The translations under genes were made by a program, and so were the position numbers. The notes under the pieces were generated by a model that was not told the DNA's origin, made no database searches, and saw only the letters and a program-made list of their open reading frames with translations. Shown here one piece after another: positions 17,118 through 26,199 of a stretch of DNA of 64,000 nucleotides. The DNA comes from Cardiobacterium sp. Marseille-Q4385 (GTDB lineage: Bacteria > Pseudomonadota > Gammaproteobacteria > Cardiobacteriales > Cardiobacteriaceae). The stretch lies in the NCBI RefSeq assembly GCF_916618745.1, contig NZ_OU745373.1:372001-436000 (forward strand), read 5' to 3'. How positions within the stretch are numbered: the first letter of the stretch is position 1; each line of letters begins with the position of its first letter.

Positions 17118-18577
17118 CAAAAGAACACCGCGATCTCACCCGCATCAGCCACCACACCAAAATCGTCGCCACCATCGGCCCGGCCAGCAGCGACGAAGAA
17201 ATGCTCGAACACATGATCCGCGTCGGTCTGAACGTCGTCCGCTTCAACTTCAGCCACGGTGACGCTGCCTTCCACGGCGAAAACGCCCGCAAAGTCCGCG
17301 AAGCCTCAAAACGTGCCGGTCGCGAAGTCGCTATCATCGCCGACCTGCAAGGCCCGAAAATCCGCGTCGGCCTCATCGAAGGTGGCAAAATGGAACTCAA
17401 GCGCGGCGACAGCCTCATCCTTGACGCTGCCTACGAAGGCGAAGGCAAAAACTACCGCGTCGGCCTCGACTACCGCGAGCTGCCGAACGACGTCAAAGCT
17501 GGTGACATCCTGCTGCTCGATGACGGCCTGCTCACCCTCAAAGTCGAAAAAGTCATCGACGCCGAAGTCCACACCACCGTACAAAACCCCGCCGTCCTCA
17601 AATCCCGCAAAGGCATCAACAAACAAGGTGGCGGCCTGACCGCGCCGGCGCTCACCGAAAAAGACTATCAAGACCTCAAAACTGCCGTCGCTATCGGTGC
17701 CGACTACATCGCCGTCAGCTTCGTCAAATCCGCAGCCGACCTCCAGCTCGCGCGCCAGCTCATCAGCCAGGCTGAAGGCAGCGGCGAAATCCTGCCCGGC
17801 ATCATCTCCAAAATCGAACGCGTCGAAGCCATCGACAACCTCGAAGAAATCGTGCTCGCCAGCGATGGCGTCATGGTGGCGCGTGGCGACCTTGCCGTCG
17901 AAGTCGGTAATCCCGCTGTTCCGGCCCTGCAAAAACGCATCATCAAAACCGCGCGCCGCCTGCGCCGCTTCTCCATCACCGCCACACAAATGATGGAAAG
18001 CATGATCAACAACCCCGTGCCAACCCGTGCGGAAGTCTCCGACGTCGCCAACGCCGTACTCGATGGCACCGACGCCGTCATGCTCAGCGCCGAATCCGCC
18101 GCCGGCAACTACCCCTTCGAAACCGTGCGCACCATGGCGCAAATCTGTGCCGCTGCCGAACAGGCGCAAAACAGCTCCCCCTTCGATGCGCACCGACTCG
18201 ACGAAATCCCGGTCGAACGCCTTGACCAGGGCATCGCGAACAGCGCCGTCTTCAGCGCCGAAATCCTTGGTGCCAAAGCTATCGTTACCCTCACCGAAAG
18301 CGGCACTACCCCGTTCCAGATCAGCCGTTTCGGCATCAACATGCCTATCCATGCACTGACCCCAAGCCTCGGCGTGCAACGCAAAATGGCGATTTACCGC
18401 AGCGTCCGCCCCAACCGCCTGGATACCAGCAAAGACCATAACGATGCCATCCGCGAAGCAGAAGAATACCTGGTGCAACGCCGCCAGCTGAAAAGCGGAG
18501 ACCTCTACGTCATCACCAGCGGTGCCATCGGCGTCAGCGGTGGTACTGACACCCTGCAAGTCCGTCGGGTTCGCTAA
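17114..18577 (+). CDS. pyk: pyruvate kinase
   Basis: The 487-aa glycolytic enzyme transfers phosphate from phosphoenolpyruvate to ADP. TKIVATIGPAS at the N-terminus, NFSHG, the substrate site ISKIERVEA, MVARGDLAVE and the ITATQMMESM segment are all present. Overall it resembles the PykA isozyme (GGGL, LTEKD and ITATQMMESM context) more than PykF, judged from memory. It begins inside the stop codon of the cyclo-ligase gene. It is followed after 4 bp by a secreted ankyrin-like protein. Confidence 0.95.
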   Translation: MTKEHRDLTRISHHTKIVATIGPASSDEEMLEHMIRVGLNVVRFNFSHGDAAFHGENARKVREASKRAGREVAIIADLQGPKIRVGLIEGGKMELKRGDSLILDAAYEGEGKNYRVGLDYRELPNDVKAGDILLLDDGLLTLKVEKVIDAEVHTTVQNPAVLKSRKGINKQGGGLTAPALTEKDYQDLKTAVAIGADYIAVSFVKSAADLQLARQLISQAEGSGEILPGIISKIERVEAIDNLEEIVLASDGVMVARGDLAVEVGNPAVPALQKRIIKTARRLRRFSITATQMMESMINNPVPTRAEVSDVANAVLDGTDAVMLSAESAAGNYPFETVRTMAQICAAAEQAQNSSPFDAHRLDEIPVERLDQGIANSAVFSAEILGAKAIVTLTESGTTPFQISRFGINMPIHALTPSLGVQRKMAIYRSVRPNRLDTSKDHNDAIREAEEYLVQRRQLKSGDLYVITSGAIGVSGGTDTLQVRRVR

Positions 18578-18581
18578 GCAC

Positions 18582-19169
18582 ATGAAAAAACGGATCATTC
18601 TGACCCTTGCCGCCATCCTTGCGATGGCGGCAAACACATACGCCGCCGACACACCTGCCGCAGCCACTGCCCCGGCAACCGCAAACGAAGCCAAACCTGC
18701 CGCTCCGGCAAACAACGGCGCCGCCCAAGAAAAAACTGCTGCCAACCCGATGGCCGACCTCGAATACAGTGACGCCAAAGAATGCCACTTCAAAACACCG
18801 GACGGCGGCAAACCACTGCCTGTCATCCACGCCCTGCTCGCCTCACGCGGCATGAACAGCAATAACCAGGCACAACTGCTGATTGCCCTCGGCACCACGA
18901 TCGCAAACGGCTGCGACATCAACGAACCCGACGCCGCCGGTCTGCAACCGCTGAACGCCGCCATCCTCTTCAACGACGCGGAAGCGGTGAAAATGCTGCT
19001 GGAAAAAGGTGCCGACCCCTATAGTCCTATCCACAAAGCAGACAGCCCAATTGACGGCATGAACAGCTTCCAGTTCCTTGAAAAAATCCAGGAAAAAGAA
19101 AAAGCACGGAAAAACGGCAGCCCGCGCGATTACGGCGAAGTGGCAACCGCCCTGCAAAAATACCGCTGA
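18582..19169 (+). CDS. secreted ankyrin-repeat-like protein
   Basis: The 195-aa protein starts with a clear signal peptide (about residues 1-21, cleavage after TYA) and an Ala/Pro-rich linker (22-50). The rest contains CDINEPDAAGLQPLNAAI and AVKMLLEKGADPYSP, which match an ankyrin-type helix pair. It is probably periplasmic. The ATG at 18582 is chosen over an open extension into pyk because it begins the signal peptide. A terminator follows directly. Confidence 0.75.
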   Translation: MKKRIILTLAAILAMAANTYAADTPAAATAPATANEAKPAAPANNGAAQEKTAANPMADLEYSDAKECHFKTPDGGKPLPVIHALLASRGMNSNNQAQLLIALGTTIANGCDINEPDAAGLQPLNAAILFNDAEAVKMLLEKGADPYSPIHKADSPIDGMNSFQFLEKIQEKEKARKNGSPRDYGEVATALQKYR

Positions 19170-19186
19170 GCGGACAGCACAAAAAC

Positions 19187-19210
19187 GAAGGTGGGCTTGC
19201 CCACCTTCTT
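19187..19210 (+). terminator. terminator of the cysB-pyk-ankyrin unit
   Basis: GAAGGTGGGC and GCCCACCTTC form a near-uninterrupted hairpin with a tiny loop, 17 bp after the ankyrin stop. Confidence 0.8.
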
Positions 19211-19343
19211 CATATCCGCCCGGCGACAAACTTCTAGCCCGCTTAGCGGCTCCCACAAACCTGGTGCTTACGCCGCTTGGCGCGATTCCAAACCGTAAGG
19301 TGACTTTAGCCCACCGAAACGCCCCCGCCCAAACCCGCAATAA

Positions 19344-19372
19344 AGCAATCCCCCGCAAGCGGGGGATTTTTT
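19344..19372 (+). terminator. second hairpin terminator between convergent genes
   Basis: ATCCCCCGC, a short loop and GCGGGGGAT are followed by TTTTTT on the plus strand. It ends next to the purL stop codon and can serve both directions, although the minus-strand T-run is poorer. The gap 19211-19343 holds two CGCTTGGCG-type repeats. Confidence 0.8.
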
Positions 19373-19378
19373 GTGGGT

Positions 19379-22300
19379 TTATTTGAAGGCCTTGATGCCT
19401 GCCGCGATGATGGGTTGGGCGCGGAAGTCGGGGTAGTTCTGCTGGCCGAATGGCTGGTGGCGTTCGCTGTGCCCCATTTTGCCGAGGATGCGGCCGCAGG
19501 TGCTCGTGATGCCTTCGATGGCGTGCAGGGAGCCGTTCGGGTTGTGCTGCGGTTTCATGCTCGGCATGAGGTCGCTGGGCGAGGCGTACTGGAAGGCGAT
19601 TTGTCCGTTTTTGATGAGGGTTTTCAGCACGGCGTCGGAGGCGGCGAAGCGGCCTTCGCCGTGCGAGAAGTTGACGTCGTGCGCTTCGCCGATTTGGCAG
19701 TCCGCCAGCCACGGGCTGTGGTTGTTGGCGACGACGGTGGTCGCGACGCGGGCGATGTGGCGGCCTATGCGGTTGTGGGTAAGGGTGGCGTCGCCCGGCT
19801 GCGGTGCGGCAATGACGCCGTTCGGCAGCAGGCCGCTTTTGATAAGCGCCTGGAAGCCGTTGCAGATGCCGAGGATGAGGCCGTCGCGTTCGAGCAGCGC
19901 CATCACGGCGTCGGCGATGCGTGGGTTGGCGAGCAGGTTCGCCATGTATTTGCCGGAGCCGTCCGGTTCGTCGCCAGCGCTGAAGCCGCCTGCGAGTACG
20001 AGGATTTGGCTCGCGGCGAGGTTATCGGCAAGGGCATCCAGGCTGGCGGCAAGCGCGTCGCGGTTGCGGTTGCAGATGACGGTTTCGATGACTTCGCCCC
20101 CGGCACGGCGGAAGGCGCGCGCGGTGTCGAGTTCGCTGTTGGTGCCGGGGAAGACGGGCAGGCAGACGCGCGGGGTGGCGAGGCTGCTATGGTTGCGTGG
20201 CTGGCGCTGCGCGTCTTTGGCGGTGGCAAGCGGCGGGCGGGTGCTGTCGTTGTCGGCGGGGTTCGGCGGGTACACGTCGGCAAGGACGCCGCTCGCGATG
20301 GTGTATAGGTCTTGGATGGCGGCGGTTTGACCGTTGATGGTGAGGTTGCCGTCGTCGGTGGTGTAGCCGAGGTGGTGCAGGTGTTCGCTGATGCCGAGGC
20401 CGCCGTCGCTGGTGATGAGGTAGCCGCCGTATTCGGGCTGGATGGGGTCGTCGAGGCGGTCGATGTGTACGCCGATGTGGTTGCCAAGCGCGCTTTCGTA
20501 GAGCGCCTGGATGATGCCGCCGTGGCGCACGGCGCGGATGCTTTTGATGTTGCCTTCGCGGATGGCTTCAAGGATGAAGCGGTTGTTGGCGGCAAAGGCG
20601 GCGAGGTCGGGGCGACCCAGCGCGTCTTGCGGGCAGCGCAGCCAGTAGATTTGCTGGTTTTTTTGTTTGTATTCGGGGCTGATGACGTGGCGCACGTCCA
20701 CGGTGCCGACGGCGAAGGCGATGAGGGTCGGCGGGACGTGCAGGTTGTGGTAGCTGCCGCTCATGCTGTCTTTGCCACCGATGGCAGCGCGACCCAGGGC
20801 GGTGAGGGCGTGGTGCGCGCCGAGCAGGGCGGCGTAGGGTTGGCCCCAGTTGGCGGGGTCGTCGCCGAGGCGGCGGTAGTATTCTTGCAGGGAGTAGTGG
20901 GCGCGGTCGGCATCACCGCCGCAGGCGACGAGGCGGGCAGTGGCATCAACGATAGCAAGCAGGCCGCCGTGGTAGGGCGACCAGGCGCTGACGGCAGGGT
21001 TGTAGCCGTGCGCGAGGATGGAGGCGGTGTGGGTTTTGCCGTCGGTCGGCAGTTGGTACACGCTGGCCTCAACCGGGGTGCGCTGGTGTTTACCGCCGTA
21101 GGGGAGGAGGACGCAGGAGGCACCGACGCTGTGGTCGAAGCGGTCGCCGAGGCCTTTTTGGTCGGCATGGGCGAGGCTGGCGAGTTGGGTTTTGAGCGCG
21201 TCCACCCAGTTGTCGGTTTTCGCGACGTTAAGCGGGTTAGCAGCGGGATCGGGTTCGGCGGGGGCGACGCCGTACTGGTGGTTTTCCGCGCCGTTGCTGT
21301 CAAGCAGGCTGCGTTTCAGGCTGACGATGGTATCGCCCTGCCAGCGCATGGTGAGGGTGTCGTCGGCGGTGACGGTGGCGACGTGGGTGGCGTCCAGGTT
21401 TTCGGCGGCGGCGTGTGCCTGCATCACGGCGAGGTCTTCGGCGGCGATGACGATAGCCATGCGTTCCTGGGATTCGCTGATGGCGAGTTCGGTGCCGCTG
21501 AGGCCCTGGTATTTGACGGGGACGGCGTCGAGGTTGATGTCGAGGCCGTCCGCCAGTTCGCCGATGGCAACGGCGACGCCGCCCGCGCCGAAGTCGTTGC
21601 AGCGTTTGATGCGGCGGGCGAAGTCGGGGTTGCGGTAGAGGCGTTGCAGTTTGCGTTCTTCCGGCGGGTTGCCTTTTTGTACTTCAGCGGCGGATTCGTG
21701 CAGGGAGTCGGTGTGCTGGGCGCGGGATGAGCCGGTGGCGCCGCCGCAGCCGTCGCGCCCGGTCGCGCCACCGATGAGCAGGACGAGGTCGCCCGCCTGC
21801 GGGGTGTCGCGGCGCACGTTTTCGGCGGGGACGGCTGCGACGACGGCCCCGACTTCCATGTGTTTGGCTTTGAAGCCTTCGTGGTAGTACTCGACGATTT
21901 GTCCGGTGGCGAGGCCGATCTGGTTGCCGTAAGACGAGGCGCCCGCCGCCGCGCCTTCGGCGATGACGGCCTGCGGCAGTTTGCCGGGCAGGGTGGCGGC
22001 GTAGGGTTCGCGCGGGTCGGCGCTGCCGCTGATGCGCATGGCCTGATAGACGTAGGCGCGGCCGGAGAGCGGGTCGCGGATGGCGCCGCCGATGCAGGTC
22101 GCCGCGCCGCCGTAGGGTTCGATTTCGGTGGGGTGGTTGTGGGTTTCGTTTTTGAATTGCAGCAGCCACGGGCGGGGTTTGCCGTCTTCGTCCACGTCCA
22201 CGTAAACGGAGCAGGCGTTGATTTCCGCCGAGACTTCCACGTCTTGCAGACCGCCGGTGGCGCGGCGGTGTTTGGCGTCAATGGTGGCGAGTTCCATCAG

Positions 22301-23101
22301 GGTGTCGGGGCGAGCAGCCGCCGCCTCGCCATAGACGGCTTCACGCTGGGCGCGGTAGTCGGCGTAGTCGGCAGCCAGTGCCTGGCCGAAGGCGCTGTCA
22401 GGGAAGCGGATGTCGTGCAACTGGGTGGCGAAGGTGGTGTGGCGGCAGTGATCCGACCAGTAGGTGTCGAGGACGCGGATTTCCGTTTCGCTGGGGTCGC
22501 GCCCTTCCGCCTGGTAGTAACGCTGGATGTGGGCGAGGTCGGCGGGCGTCATGGCGAGGCCGTGCGCGGCGTGCCAGGCGGCGAGGCCGTCGCCATCCAG
22601 CGCGCGGAAGCCGTCGTAGCGCGGTACGGGGGATGCGGTGTGATACGGCGGCAGGCTGGTGTCGGCGAGGTTCTTTTCGCGGCTGTCGATGGGGTTGATG
22701 AGGTGGGCGCGCAGTTTTTCCCGCGCAGCGTCGTCCAGGTTGCCTTCAAACAGCCAGGCGGTGGCGCTGGTAACGACGGTCGGCGCGAAGGCATCGTCCA
22801 GCAGGCGCAGGCATTGTCCGGCGGAATCGGCGCGCTGGTCGTACTGCCCGGGTAGCGGTTCGATAACGAGGGTGTAGTCCGCTTCCGGCAGGGCGTCGCG
22901 GGTGCGGTCGGTCACCGGGTCGGTGAAAACGCGGCTGACGGCGAGGTCAAGCAGTTCTGCCGGGCAGTCGTAGAGGTCATACACCGCAAGCCGACGCACC
23001 CGCTGCAAGCCGGCGAGGTCGAGGCGGGTTTTCAGGCGTTCGGTGAGGGCGTGGTCGTCGGCATATTCGGGGCGTTTTTCGATGTAGAGGCGCTGGTGCA
23101 T
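19379..23101 (-). CDS. purL: phosphoribosylformylglycinamidine synthase, clade-II form
   Basis: This 1240-aa single-chain FGAM synthase uses ATP and glutamine to convert FGAR to FGAM in purine synthesis. It has an N-terminal PurS-like domain, duplicated AIRS-type synthetase halves (FKNETHNHPTEIEPYGGAA and GGKDSMSGSYHN) and a C-terminal class-I glutaminase (GGFSAGDEPDG, GICNGFQAL). Features such as RLYIEKRPEY at the start, PLPGQYDQRADSAGQC and VLDTYWSDHCRHTTF match what I recall of the clostridial/lactobacillar clade-II enzyme rather than the E. coli PurL (1295 aa, SPWSSKATDIAHNCGL). AGGA precedes the ATG. Codon use looks native. Confidence 0.93.
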   Translation of the reverse strand: MHQRLYIEKRPEYADDHALTERLKTRLDLAGLQRVRRLAVYDLYDCPAELLDLAVSRVFTDPVTDRTRDALPEADYTLVIEPLPGQYDQRADSAGQCLRLLDDAFAPTVVTSATAWLFEGNLDDAAREKLRAHLINPIDSREKNLADTSLPPYHTASPVPRYDGFRALDGDGLAAWHAAHGLAMTPADLAHIQRYYQAEGRDPSETEIRVLDTYWSDHCRHTTFATQLHDIRFPDSAFGQALAADYADYRAQREAVYGEAAAARPDTLMELATIDAKHRRATGGLQDVEVSAEINACSVYVDVDEDGKPRPWLLQFKNETHNHPTEIEPYGGAATCIGGAIRDPLSGRAYVYQAMRISGSADPREPYAATLPGKLPQAVIAEGAAAGASSYGNQIGLATGQIVEYYHEGFKAKHMEVGAVVAAVPAENVRRDTPQAGDLVLLIGGATGRDGCGGATGSSRAQHTDSLHESAAEVQKGNPPEERKLQRLYRNPDFARRIKRCNDFGAGGVAVAIGELADGLDINLDAVPVKYQGLSGTELAISESQERMAIVIAAEDLAVMQAHAAAENLDATHVATVTADDTLTMRWQGDTIVSLKRSLLDSNGAENHQYGVAPAEPDPAANPLNVAKTDNWVDALKTQLASLAHADQKGLGDRFDHSVGASCVLLPYGGKHQRTPVEASVYQLPTDGKTHTASILAHGYNPAVSAWSPYHGGLLAIVDATARLVACGGDADRAHYSLQEYYRRLGDDPANWGQPYAALLGAHHALTALGRAAIGGKDSMSGSYHNLHVPPTLIAFAVGTVDVRHVISPEYKQKNQQIYWLRCPQDALGRPDLAAFAANNRFILEAIREGNIKSIRAVRHGGIIQALYESALGNHIGVHIDRLDDPIQPEYGGYLITSDGGLGISEHLHHLGYTTDDGNLTINGQTAAIQDLYTIASGVLADVYPPNPADNDSTRPPLATAKDAQRQPRNHSSLATPRVCLPVFPGTNSELDTARAFRRAGGEVIETVICNRNRDALAASLDALADNLAASQILVLAGGFSAGDEPDGSGKYMANLLANPRIADAVMALLERDGLILGICNGFQALIKSGLLPNGVIAAPQPGDATLTHNRIGRHIARVATTVVANNHSPWLADCQIGEAHDVNFSHGEGRFAASDAVLKTLIKNGQIAFQYASPSDLMPSMKPQHNPNGSLHAIEGITSTCGRILGKMGHSERHQPFGQQNYPDFRAQPIIAAGIKAFK

Positions 23102-23165
23102 GGCGGTGTCCTGTGAAGGGGAAGTGGCGGGGATTGTACTGCGGCGGGGGGAATCTGCGGCTTTC

Positions 23166-23666
23166 TTAACGCAGCGGCGCGTTGTCGGCAGACGTGGTAA
23201 AGGTTTGCAGGCTGTAGTAGCACTGGGCGGCGGTGCAGGAGGCCATGATGACGCTGGCGCGATATTTGCCGCTCACTGTCGGGGTGTAGTGCAGCACAGG
23301 GGCTTTGCTGCCGCCGCTGGTGTCAGCGGCAAGCGGTTGGCTGAGGTTATCGCTGCGGGTCAACGCCAGGTCGAGGTCGTGGCAATCTTCGGTGCAGTTG
23401 GCGAAGAAGGTGTAGGGTTTGCCGGCGTCCAGTTCGATTTCGATATCCGCCTGTTCGCCGGGAAAGAGTTGGCTGATCACGGGTTTATGCGAGAGTTTGC
23501 CCGGCTTCATCCGCTCGCGGTTGGCTTTCATCAGGTGGTGCAGCTGGGCGAGGTTGACGTCGTCGGGGATATGCTCGATGACGGCGTCTTCTTCGTTCAT
23601 GGGCGGCTGGAAGAGTTGGCAGGCGGCGAGTTGCAGGCTGAGGAGGATGAGGAGGGTTTTGTGCAT
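23166..23666 (-). CDS. hypothetical lipoprotein
   Basis: The 166-aa product starts MHKTLLILLSLQLAAC, a lipoprotein signal with the acylated Cys at residue 16. The mature part includes a C-terminal domain with GSKAPVLHYTPTVSGKYRASV, resembling the beta-rich form of pre-peptidase-like secreted domains, and two Cys pairs (NCTEDCHD; SCTAAQC). Function is unknown. It lies 19 bp after pflA on the same strand. Confidence 0.7.
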   Translation of the reverse strand: MHKTLLILLSLQLAACQLFQPPMNEEDAVIEHIPDDVNLAQLHHLMKANRERMKPGKLSHKPVISQLFPGEQADIEIELDAGKPYTFFANCTEDCHDLDLALTRSDNLSQPLAADTSGGSKAPVLHYTPTVSGKYRASVIMASCTAAQCYYSLQTFTTSADNAPLR

Positions 23667-23685
23667 GGACGTTCCCTGCATAGGT

Positions 23686-24429
23686 TCAGTAAATGACTTC
23701 TTTGCCGTAGCTTTTGACGATGTCGGCGATGTGGGCAACGGTTTCTTTCGGCGGCGGGTGCACGCCTTCGAGCTGGTAGGTATCGCCGCACAGCGCCCAT
23801 TTGTGTGCGCCGAGTTCGTGGTACGGCAGCAGCTCGACTTTTTCGATGTTGTCCATCGGCGCGATGTATTCGCCGAAAAGGTGTGCAGAGCGGTCATCGT
23901 CGGTGTAGCCGGGGACGATGACGTAGCGGACGCGGGTAAGCTGCCCGCGCTCTTGCAGGTGTTTGGCGAACATCAGGGTACGGGTGTTCGGCACGCCGAC
24001 GAGTTTTTTGTGGATTTCGTTATCGAGCTGTTTGAGGTCGAGCATGACAAGGTCGGTGTGATCCAGCAGTTCTTTCAGGGTATCGTCGTAGTGGCGGGCG
24101 TAGCCGTTGGTGTCGAGGCAGGTGTGGATGCCGTAAGCCTTGCAGGCGACGAACCAGTCGCGGATGAATTCGGGTTGCAGCAGGGATTCGCCGCCGCTGG
24201 CGGTCACGCCGCCGCCGGTGGCTTTCAGGTAGAAGCGGTACTGGATGACCTGCTGCATCAGTTCGTCCACGGTGACTTTGCGCGATTTGTCGGTTTCCAT
24301 GTCCCAGGTGTCGCGGTTGTGGCAGTAGAGGCAGCGCATCAGGCAACCCTGGGTGAAGACAACGAAGCGCAGCCCGGGGCCGTCCACGGTGCCGCAGGTT
24401 TCGATGGAGTGGATGATGCCGTAGCGCAT
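23686..24429 (-). CDS. pflA: pyruvate formate-lyase activating enzyme
   Basis: The 247-aa radical-SAM enzyme installs the glycyl radical on pyruvate formate-lyase under anaerobic conditions. The CxxxCxxC cluster motif is C29, C33 and C36; TASGGE and DTNG follow as in PflA. Length matches the E. coli protein (246 aa). GAGGA precedes the ATG. Its partner pflB is not in this window, so the gene is separated from its substrate gene, unlike in E. coli. Confidence 0.93.
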   Translation of the reverse strand: MRYGIIHSIETCGTVDGPGLRFVVFTQGCLMRCLYCHNRDTWDMETDKSRKVTVDELMQQVIQYRFYLKATGGGVTASGGESLLQPEFIRDWFVACKAYGIHTCLDTNGYARHYDDTLKELLDHTDLVMLDLKQLDNEIHKKLVGVPNTRTLMFAKHLQERGQLTRVRYVIVPGYTDDDRSAHLFGEYIAPMDNIEKVELLPYHELGAHKWALCGDTYQLEGVHPPPKETVAHIADIVKSYGKEVIY

Positions 24430-24574
24430 GGGGAAATCCTCGGGTGGGGAATGGCGTAATTTTAGCGGATTACGCGCCGGACGGCTGTCCTCTCGCCACC
24501 GCGACGGGTGATGCGGGGCGAGCCAAGCGGGAAAACACTGGGCCCGACTAGCGGCGTGGTTGCTGAATTTCGTA

Positions 24575-24596
24575 GAGACGTTGCCTGCAACGTCTC
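24575..24596. repeat. 22-bp palindrome, copy 1 (GAGACGTTGC arms)
   Basis: GAGACGTTGC and GCAACGTCTC flank a two-base centre. Further copies are at 24724, 54909, 55225 and 60411, each in a non-coding gap and next to CGCTTGGCG repeats. Confidence 0.85.
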
Positions 24597-24723
24597 AAAA
24601 TCAAAAACGCGCAGTTTTCCGCTTGGCGGTTGCGCTTACCCGAAATGCAAAAAGCAGGCCACATCTGCTTGATGGGCTAAAGCCCGTCCTGCGCCCGTCA
24701 AGCGGCGTAAATACTGGGTTCGT

Positions 24724-24745
24724 GAGACGTTGCAGGCAACGTCTC
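24724..24745. repeat. 22-bp palindrome, copy 2
   Basis: Identical arms to copy 1 in a gap with no gene. It lies 149 bp from copy 1; the segment between holds a partial ORF-like stretch without support. Confidence 0.85.
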
Positions 24746-24828
24746 TACGTTTTTCTTTCTTTGTCGCGCCATTGTGCTGGAAAGCCACCAAGCGGCGTCA
24801 TTGCTGGGTCCGGCAAGTGGGCATGAGA

Positions 24829-24856
24829 AAGGCGGGCAAGCCCGCCTTTTTTATTT
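24829..24856. terminator. hairpin at the end of the pseudoazurin gene
   Basis: AAGGCGGGC and GCCCGCCTT form a tight hairpin directly beside the stop codon of the minus-strand pseudoazurin gene. The T-run is much better on the plus strand, so as a minus-strand terminator it is imperfect. Confidence 0.6.
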
Positions 24857-25396
24857 TGCTGTCGCTTTGTTGTCGCCGGAGGCAGGTTGGGATTCTGTTG
24901 TTGTCGCTGCGGCGGGTTTGTTTTCCGTTGCCGTCGCTTCAGCGGGTTTGTCGGCGCTGTCGCCTTTGAGTTGTTCGATGTATTTGCTGAGGCGGCCTTT
25001 GTTGCTCATCGCGCGTTTTTCCAGTTTGGGCAGGCGGCTGTTGACGGCGTCCATGTTGGTCGCCTCGCCGACCTGGATGACGCCGACCATATTCATCATG
25101 CTGTGTGGCGGGCAGACATAGATGTACACGCCTTCTTTGTCGAGTTTGACGCTGTATTTTTCGTCCAGCTCGCTTTTGAAGGCTTCCGCGCCGTCAGGGA
25201 CGAGTTTGCTTTCGACGTTGTGGCCGCGTGTGGTCGGTAGGAAGGTGACGGTGTCACCCGGCGCGATTTTCAGCACGGCGGGTTCGAAGACCATCGGCTC
25301 TTTGTCGGCGCCGATGTCGAGCATTTTTACTTCGTGTTCGGCAGCGTGGGCGGAGGCGGCGGCAAGCAGGACGAGAGTCAGGAGGGGATTTTTCAT
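24851..25396 (-). CDS. pseudoazurin-like cupredoxin with C-terminal extension
   Basis: The 181-aa product has a signal peptide (about 1-19, cleavage after AHA) and a type-1 copper domain. Ligands are His in RGHNVES, then Cys, His and Met in CPPHSMMNM, with the spacing of pseudoazurin (C-x2-H-x4-M). A low-complexity tail after about residue 145, rich in Ala, Thr and Lys, is not typical of the family. It should be a periplasmic single-electron carrier or copper protein. Its ATG overlaps the stop of the ABC ATPase gene by 4 bp, so it is translated as part of the transporter operon. No denitrification enzyme, the usual partner, lies nearby. Confidence 0.88.
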   Translation of the reverse strand: MKNPLLTLVLLAAASAHAAEHEVKMLDIGADKEPMVFEPAVLKIAPGDTVTFLPTTRGHNVESKLVPDGAEAFKSELDEKYSVKLDKEGVYIYVCPPHSMMNMVGVIQVGEATNMDAVNSRLPKLEKRAMSNKGRLSKYIEQLKGDSADKPAEATATENKPAAATTTESQPASGDNKATAK

Positions 25397-26199
25397 GGTG
25401 TTGTCTCCGTGGGTGGGTGAGGTTTTGGGTCGCGGATGGCGCGGCGCGGCATGACGACAGCCGGGGCACCGTCGGGGTCGTTGTACACGGCGGCTTCGAC
25501 GCGGTAGATGCGTTCGATGGTTTCTTTTTGCAAGACGTCGCGCGGCGTGCCTTGTGCCTGGATTTTGGCGTCCGCCAGCAGGATGATTTCGTCGGCGAAT
25601 TGGGCGGCGAGGTTGAGGTCGTGCAGGATCATCAGGGTGATGAGGTCGCGTTCGCGGGTGTGGTGGCGCACGGCTTCGAGCAGGACGCACTGGTGGTGCA
25701 TGTCGAGCGCGCTCACCGGTTCGTCAAGCAGGAGGATTTCCGGATCGCGCAGCAGGACTTGCGCGAACATGACCATTTGCCTCTGCCCGCCGGAGAGGGC
25801 AAGGACGTCGCGTCCGGCAAGGTGAGCGATGCCGAGGGTTTCCATCATGGCGGCGGCGCGGGCGAGTTGTTCGTCCGAGACGCGCATGGTGAGATTGCTC
25901 ATTTGGCCGAGCAGGACGATTTCTAGCGCGGTGAGCGAGGCATCGACGACGGTGTCCTGCGGCATGTAGCCGATGGGTTTGCGCCAGGCCATGTGGTGGC
26001 TGTGGCTGAGGGTTTTGTCGCGATAGCGGATCTGTCCGCTGTAGGGCAGTTCGGCAAAGAGGGTTTTGATGAGCGAGGATTTGCCTGCCCCGTTCGGCCC
26101 GAGGATGGCGTAGGTTTTGCCATGGTGCAATTCGAGCGAGATGTTGTCGGCGACGCAGAGTTGGCCGCGATGGATGGTGAGGTGGTCTATCTGCATCAT
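25393..26199 (-). CDS. ABC importer ATPase, siderophore/cobalamin type
   Basis: The 268-aa ATPase has Walker A GPNGAGKSS, signature LSGGQRQ, Walker B ILLLDEP and a switch His in LHDLNLA. It energises uptake by the FecCD-type permease encoded just upstream. It starts ATG ATG; the first overlaps the permease stop. The C-terminal tail is somewhat long and Pro-rich. The gene overlaps both neighbours by 4 bp. Confidence 0.93.
   Translation of the reverse strand: MMQIDHLTIHRGQLCVADNISLELHHGKTYAILGPNGAGKSSLIKTLFAELPYSGQIRYRDKTLSHSHHMAWRKPIGYMPQDTVVDASLTALEIVLLGQMSNLTMRVSDEQLARAAAMMETLGIAHLAGRDVLALSGGQRQMVMFAQVLLRDPEILLLDEPVSALDMHHQCVLLEAVRHHTRERDLITLMILHDLNLAAQFADEIILLADAKIQAQGTPRDVLQKETIERIYRVEAAVYNDPDGAPAVVMPRRAIRDPKPHPPTETTP

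Larger units (their letters stand above)
24480..24828. repeat. gene-free spacer made of dispersed repeats
   Basis: This gap holds at least three CGCTTGGCG-type repeats (about 24525, 24705 and 24790) and two copies of the GAGACGTTGC palindrome (listed separately). No ORF here has coding character. Confidence 0.7.

Noticed and set aside
24430..24850. short ORFs between pflA and the pseudoazurin gene
   Set aside because: They consist of dispersed repeats and a palindrome; no ribosome site or domain.
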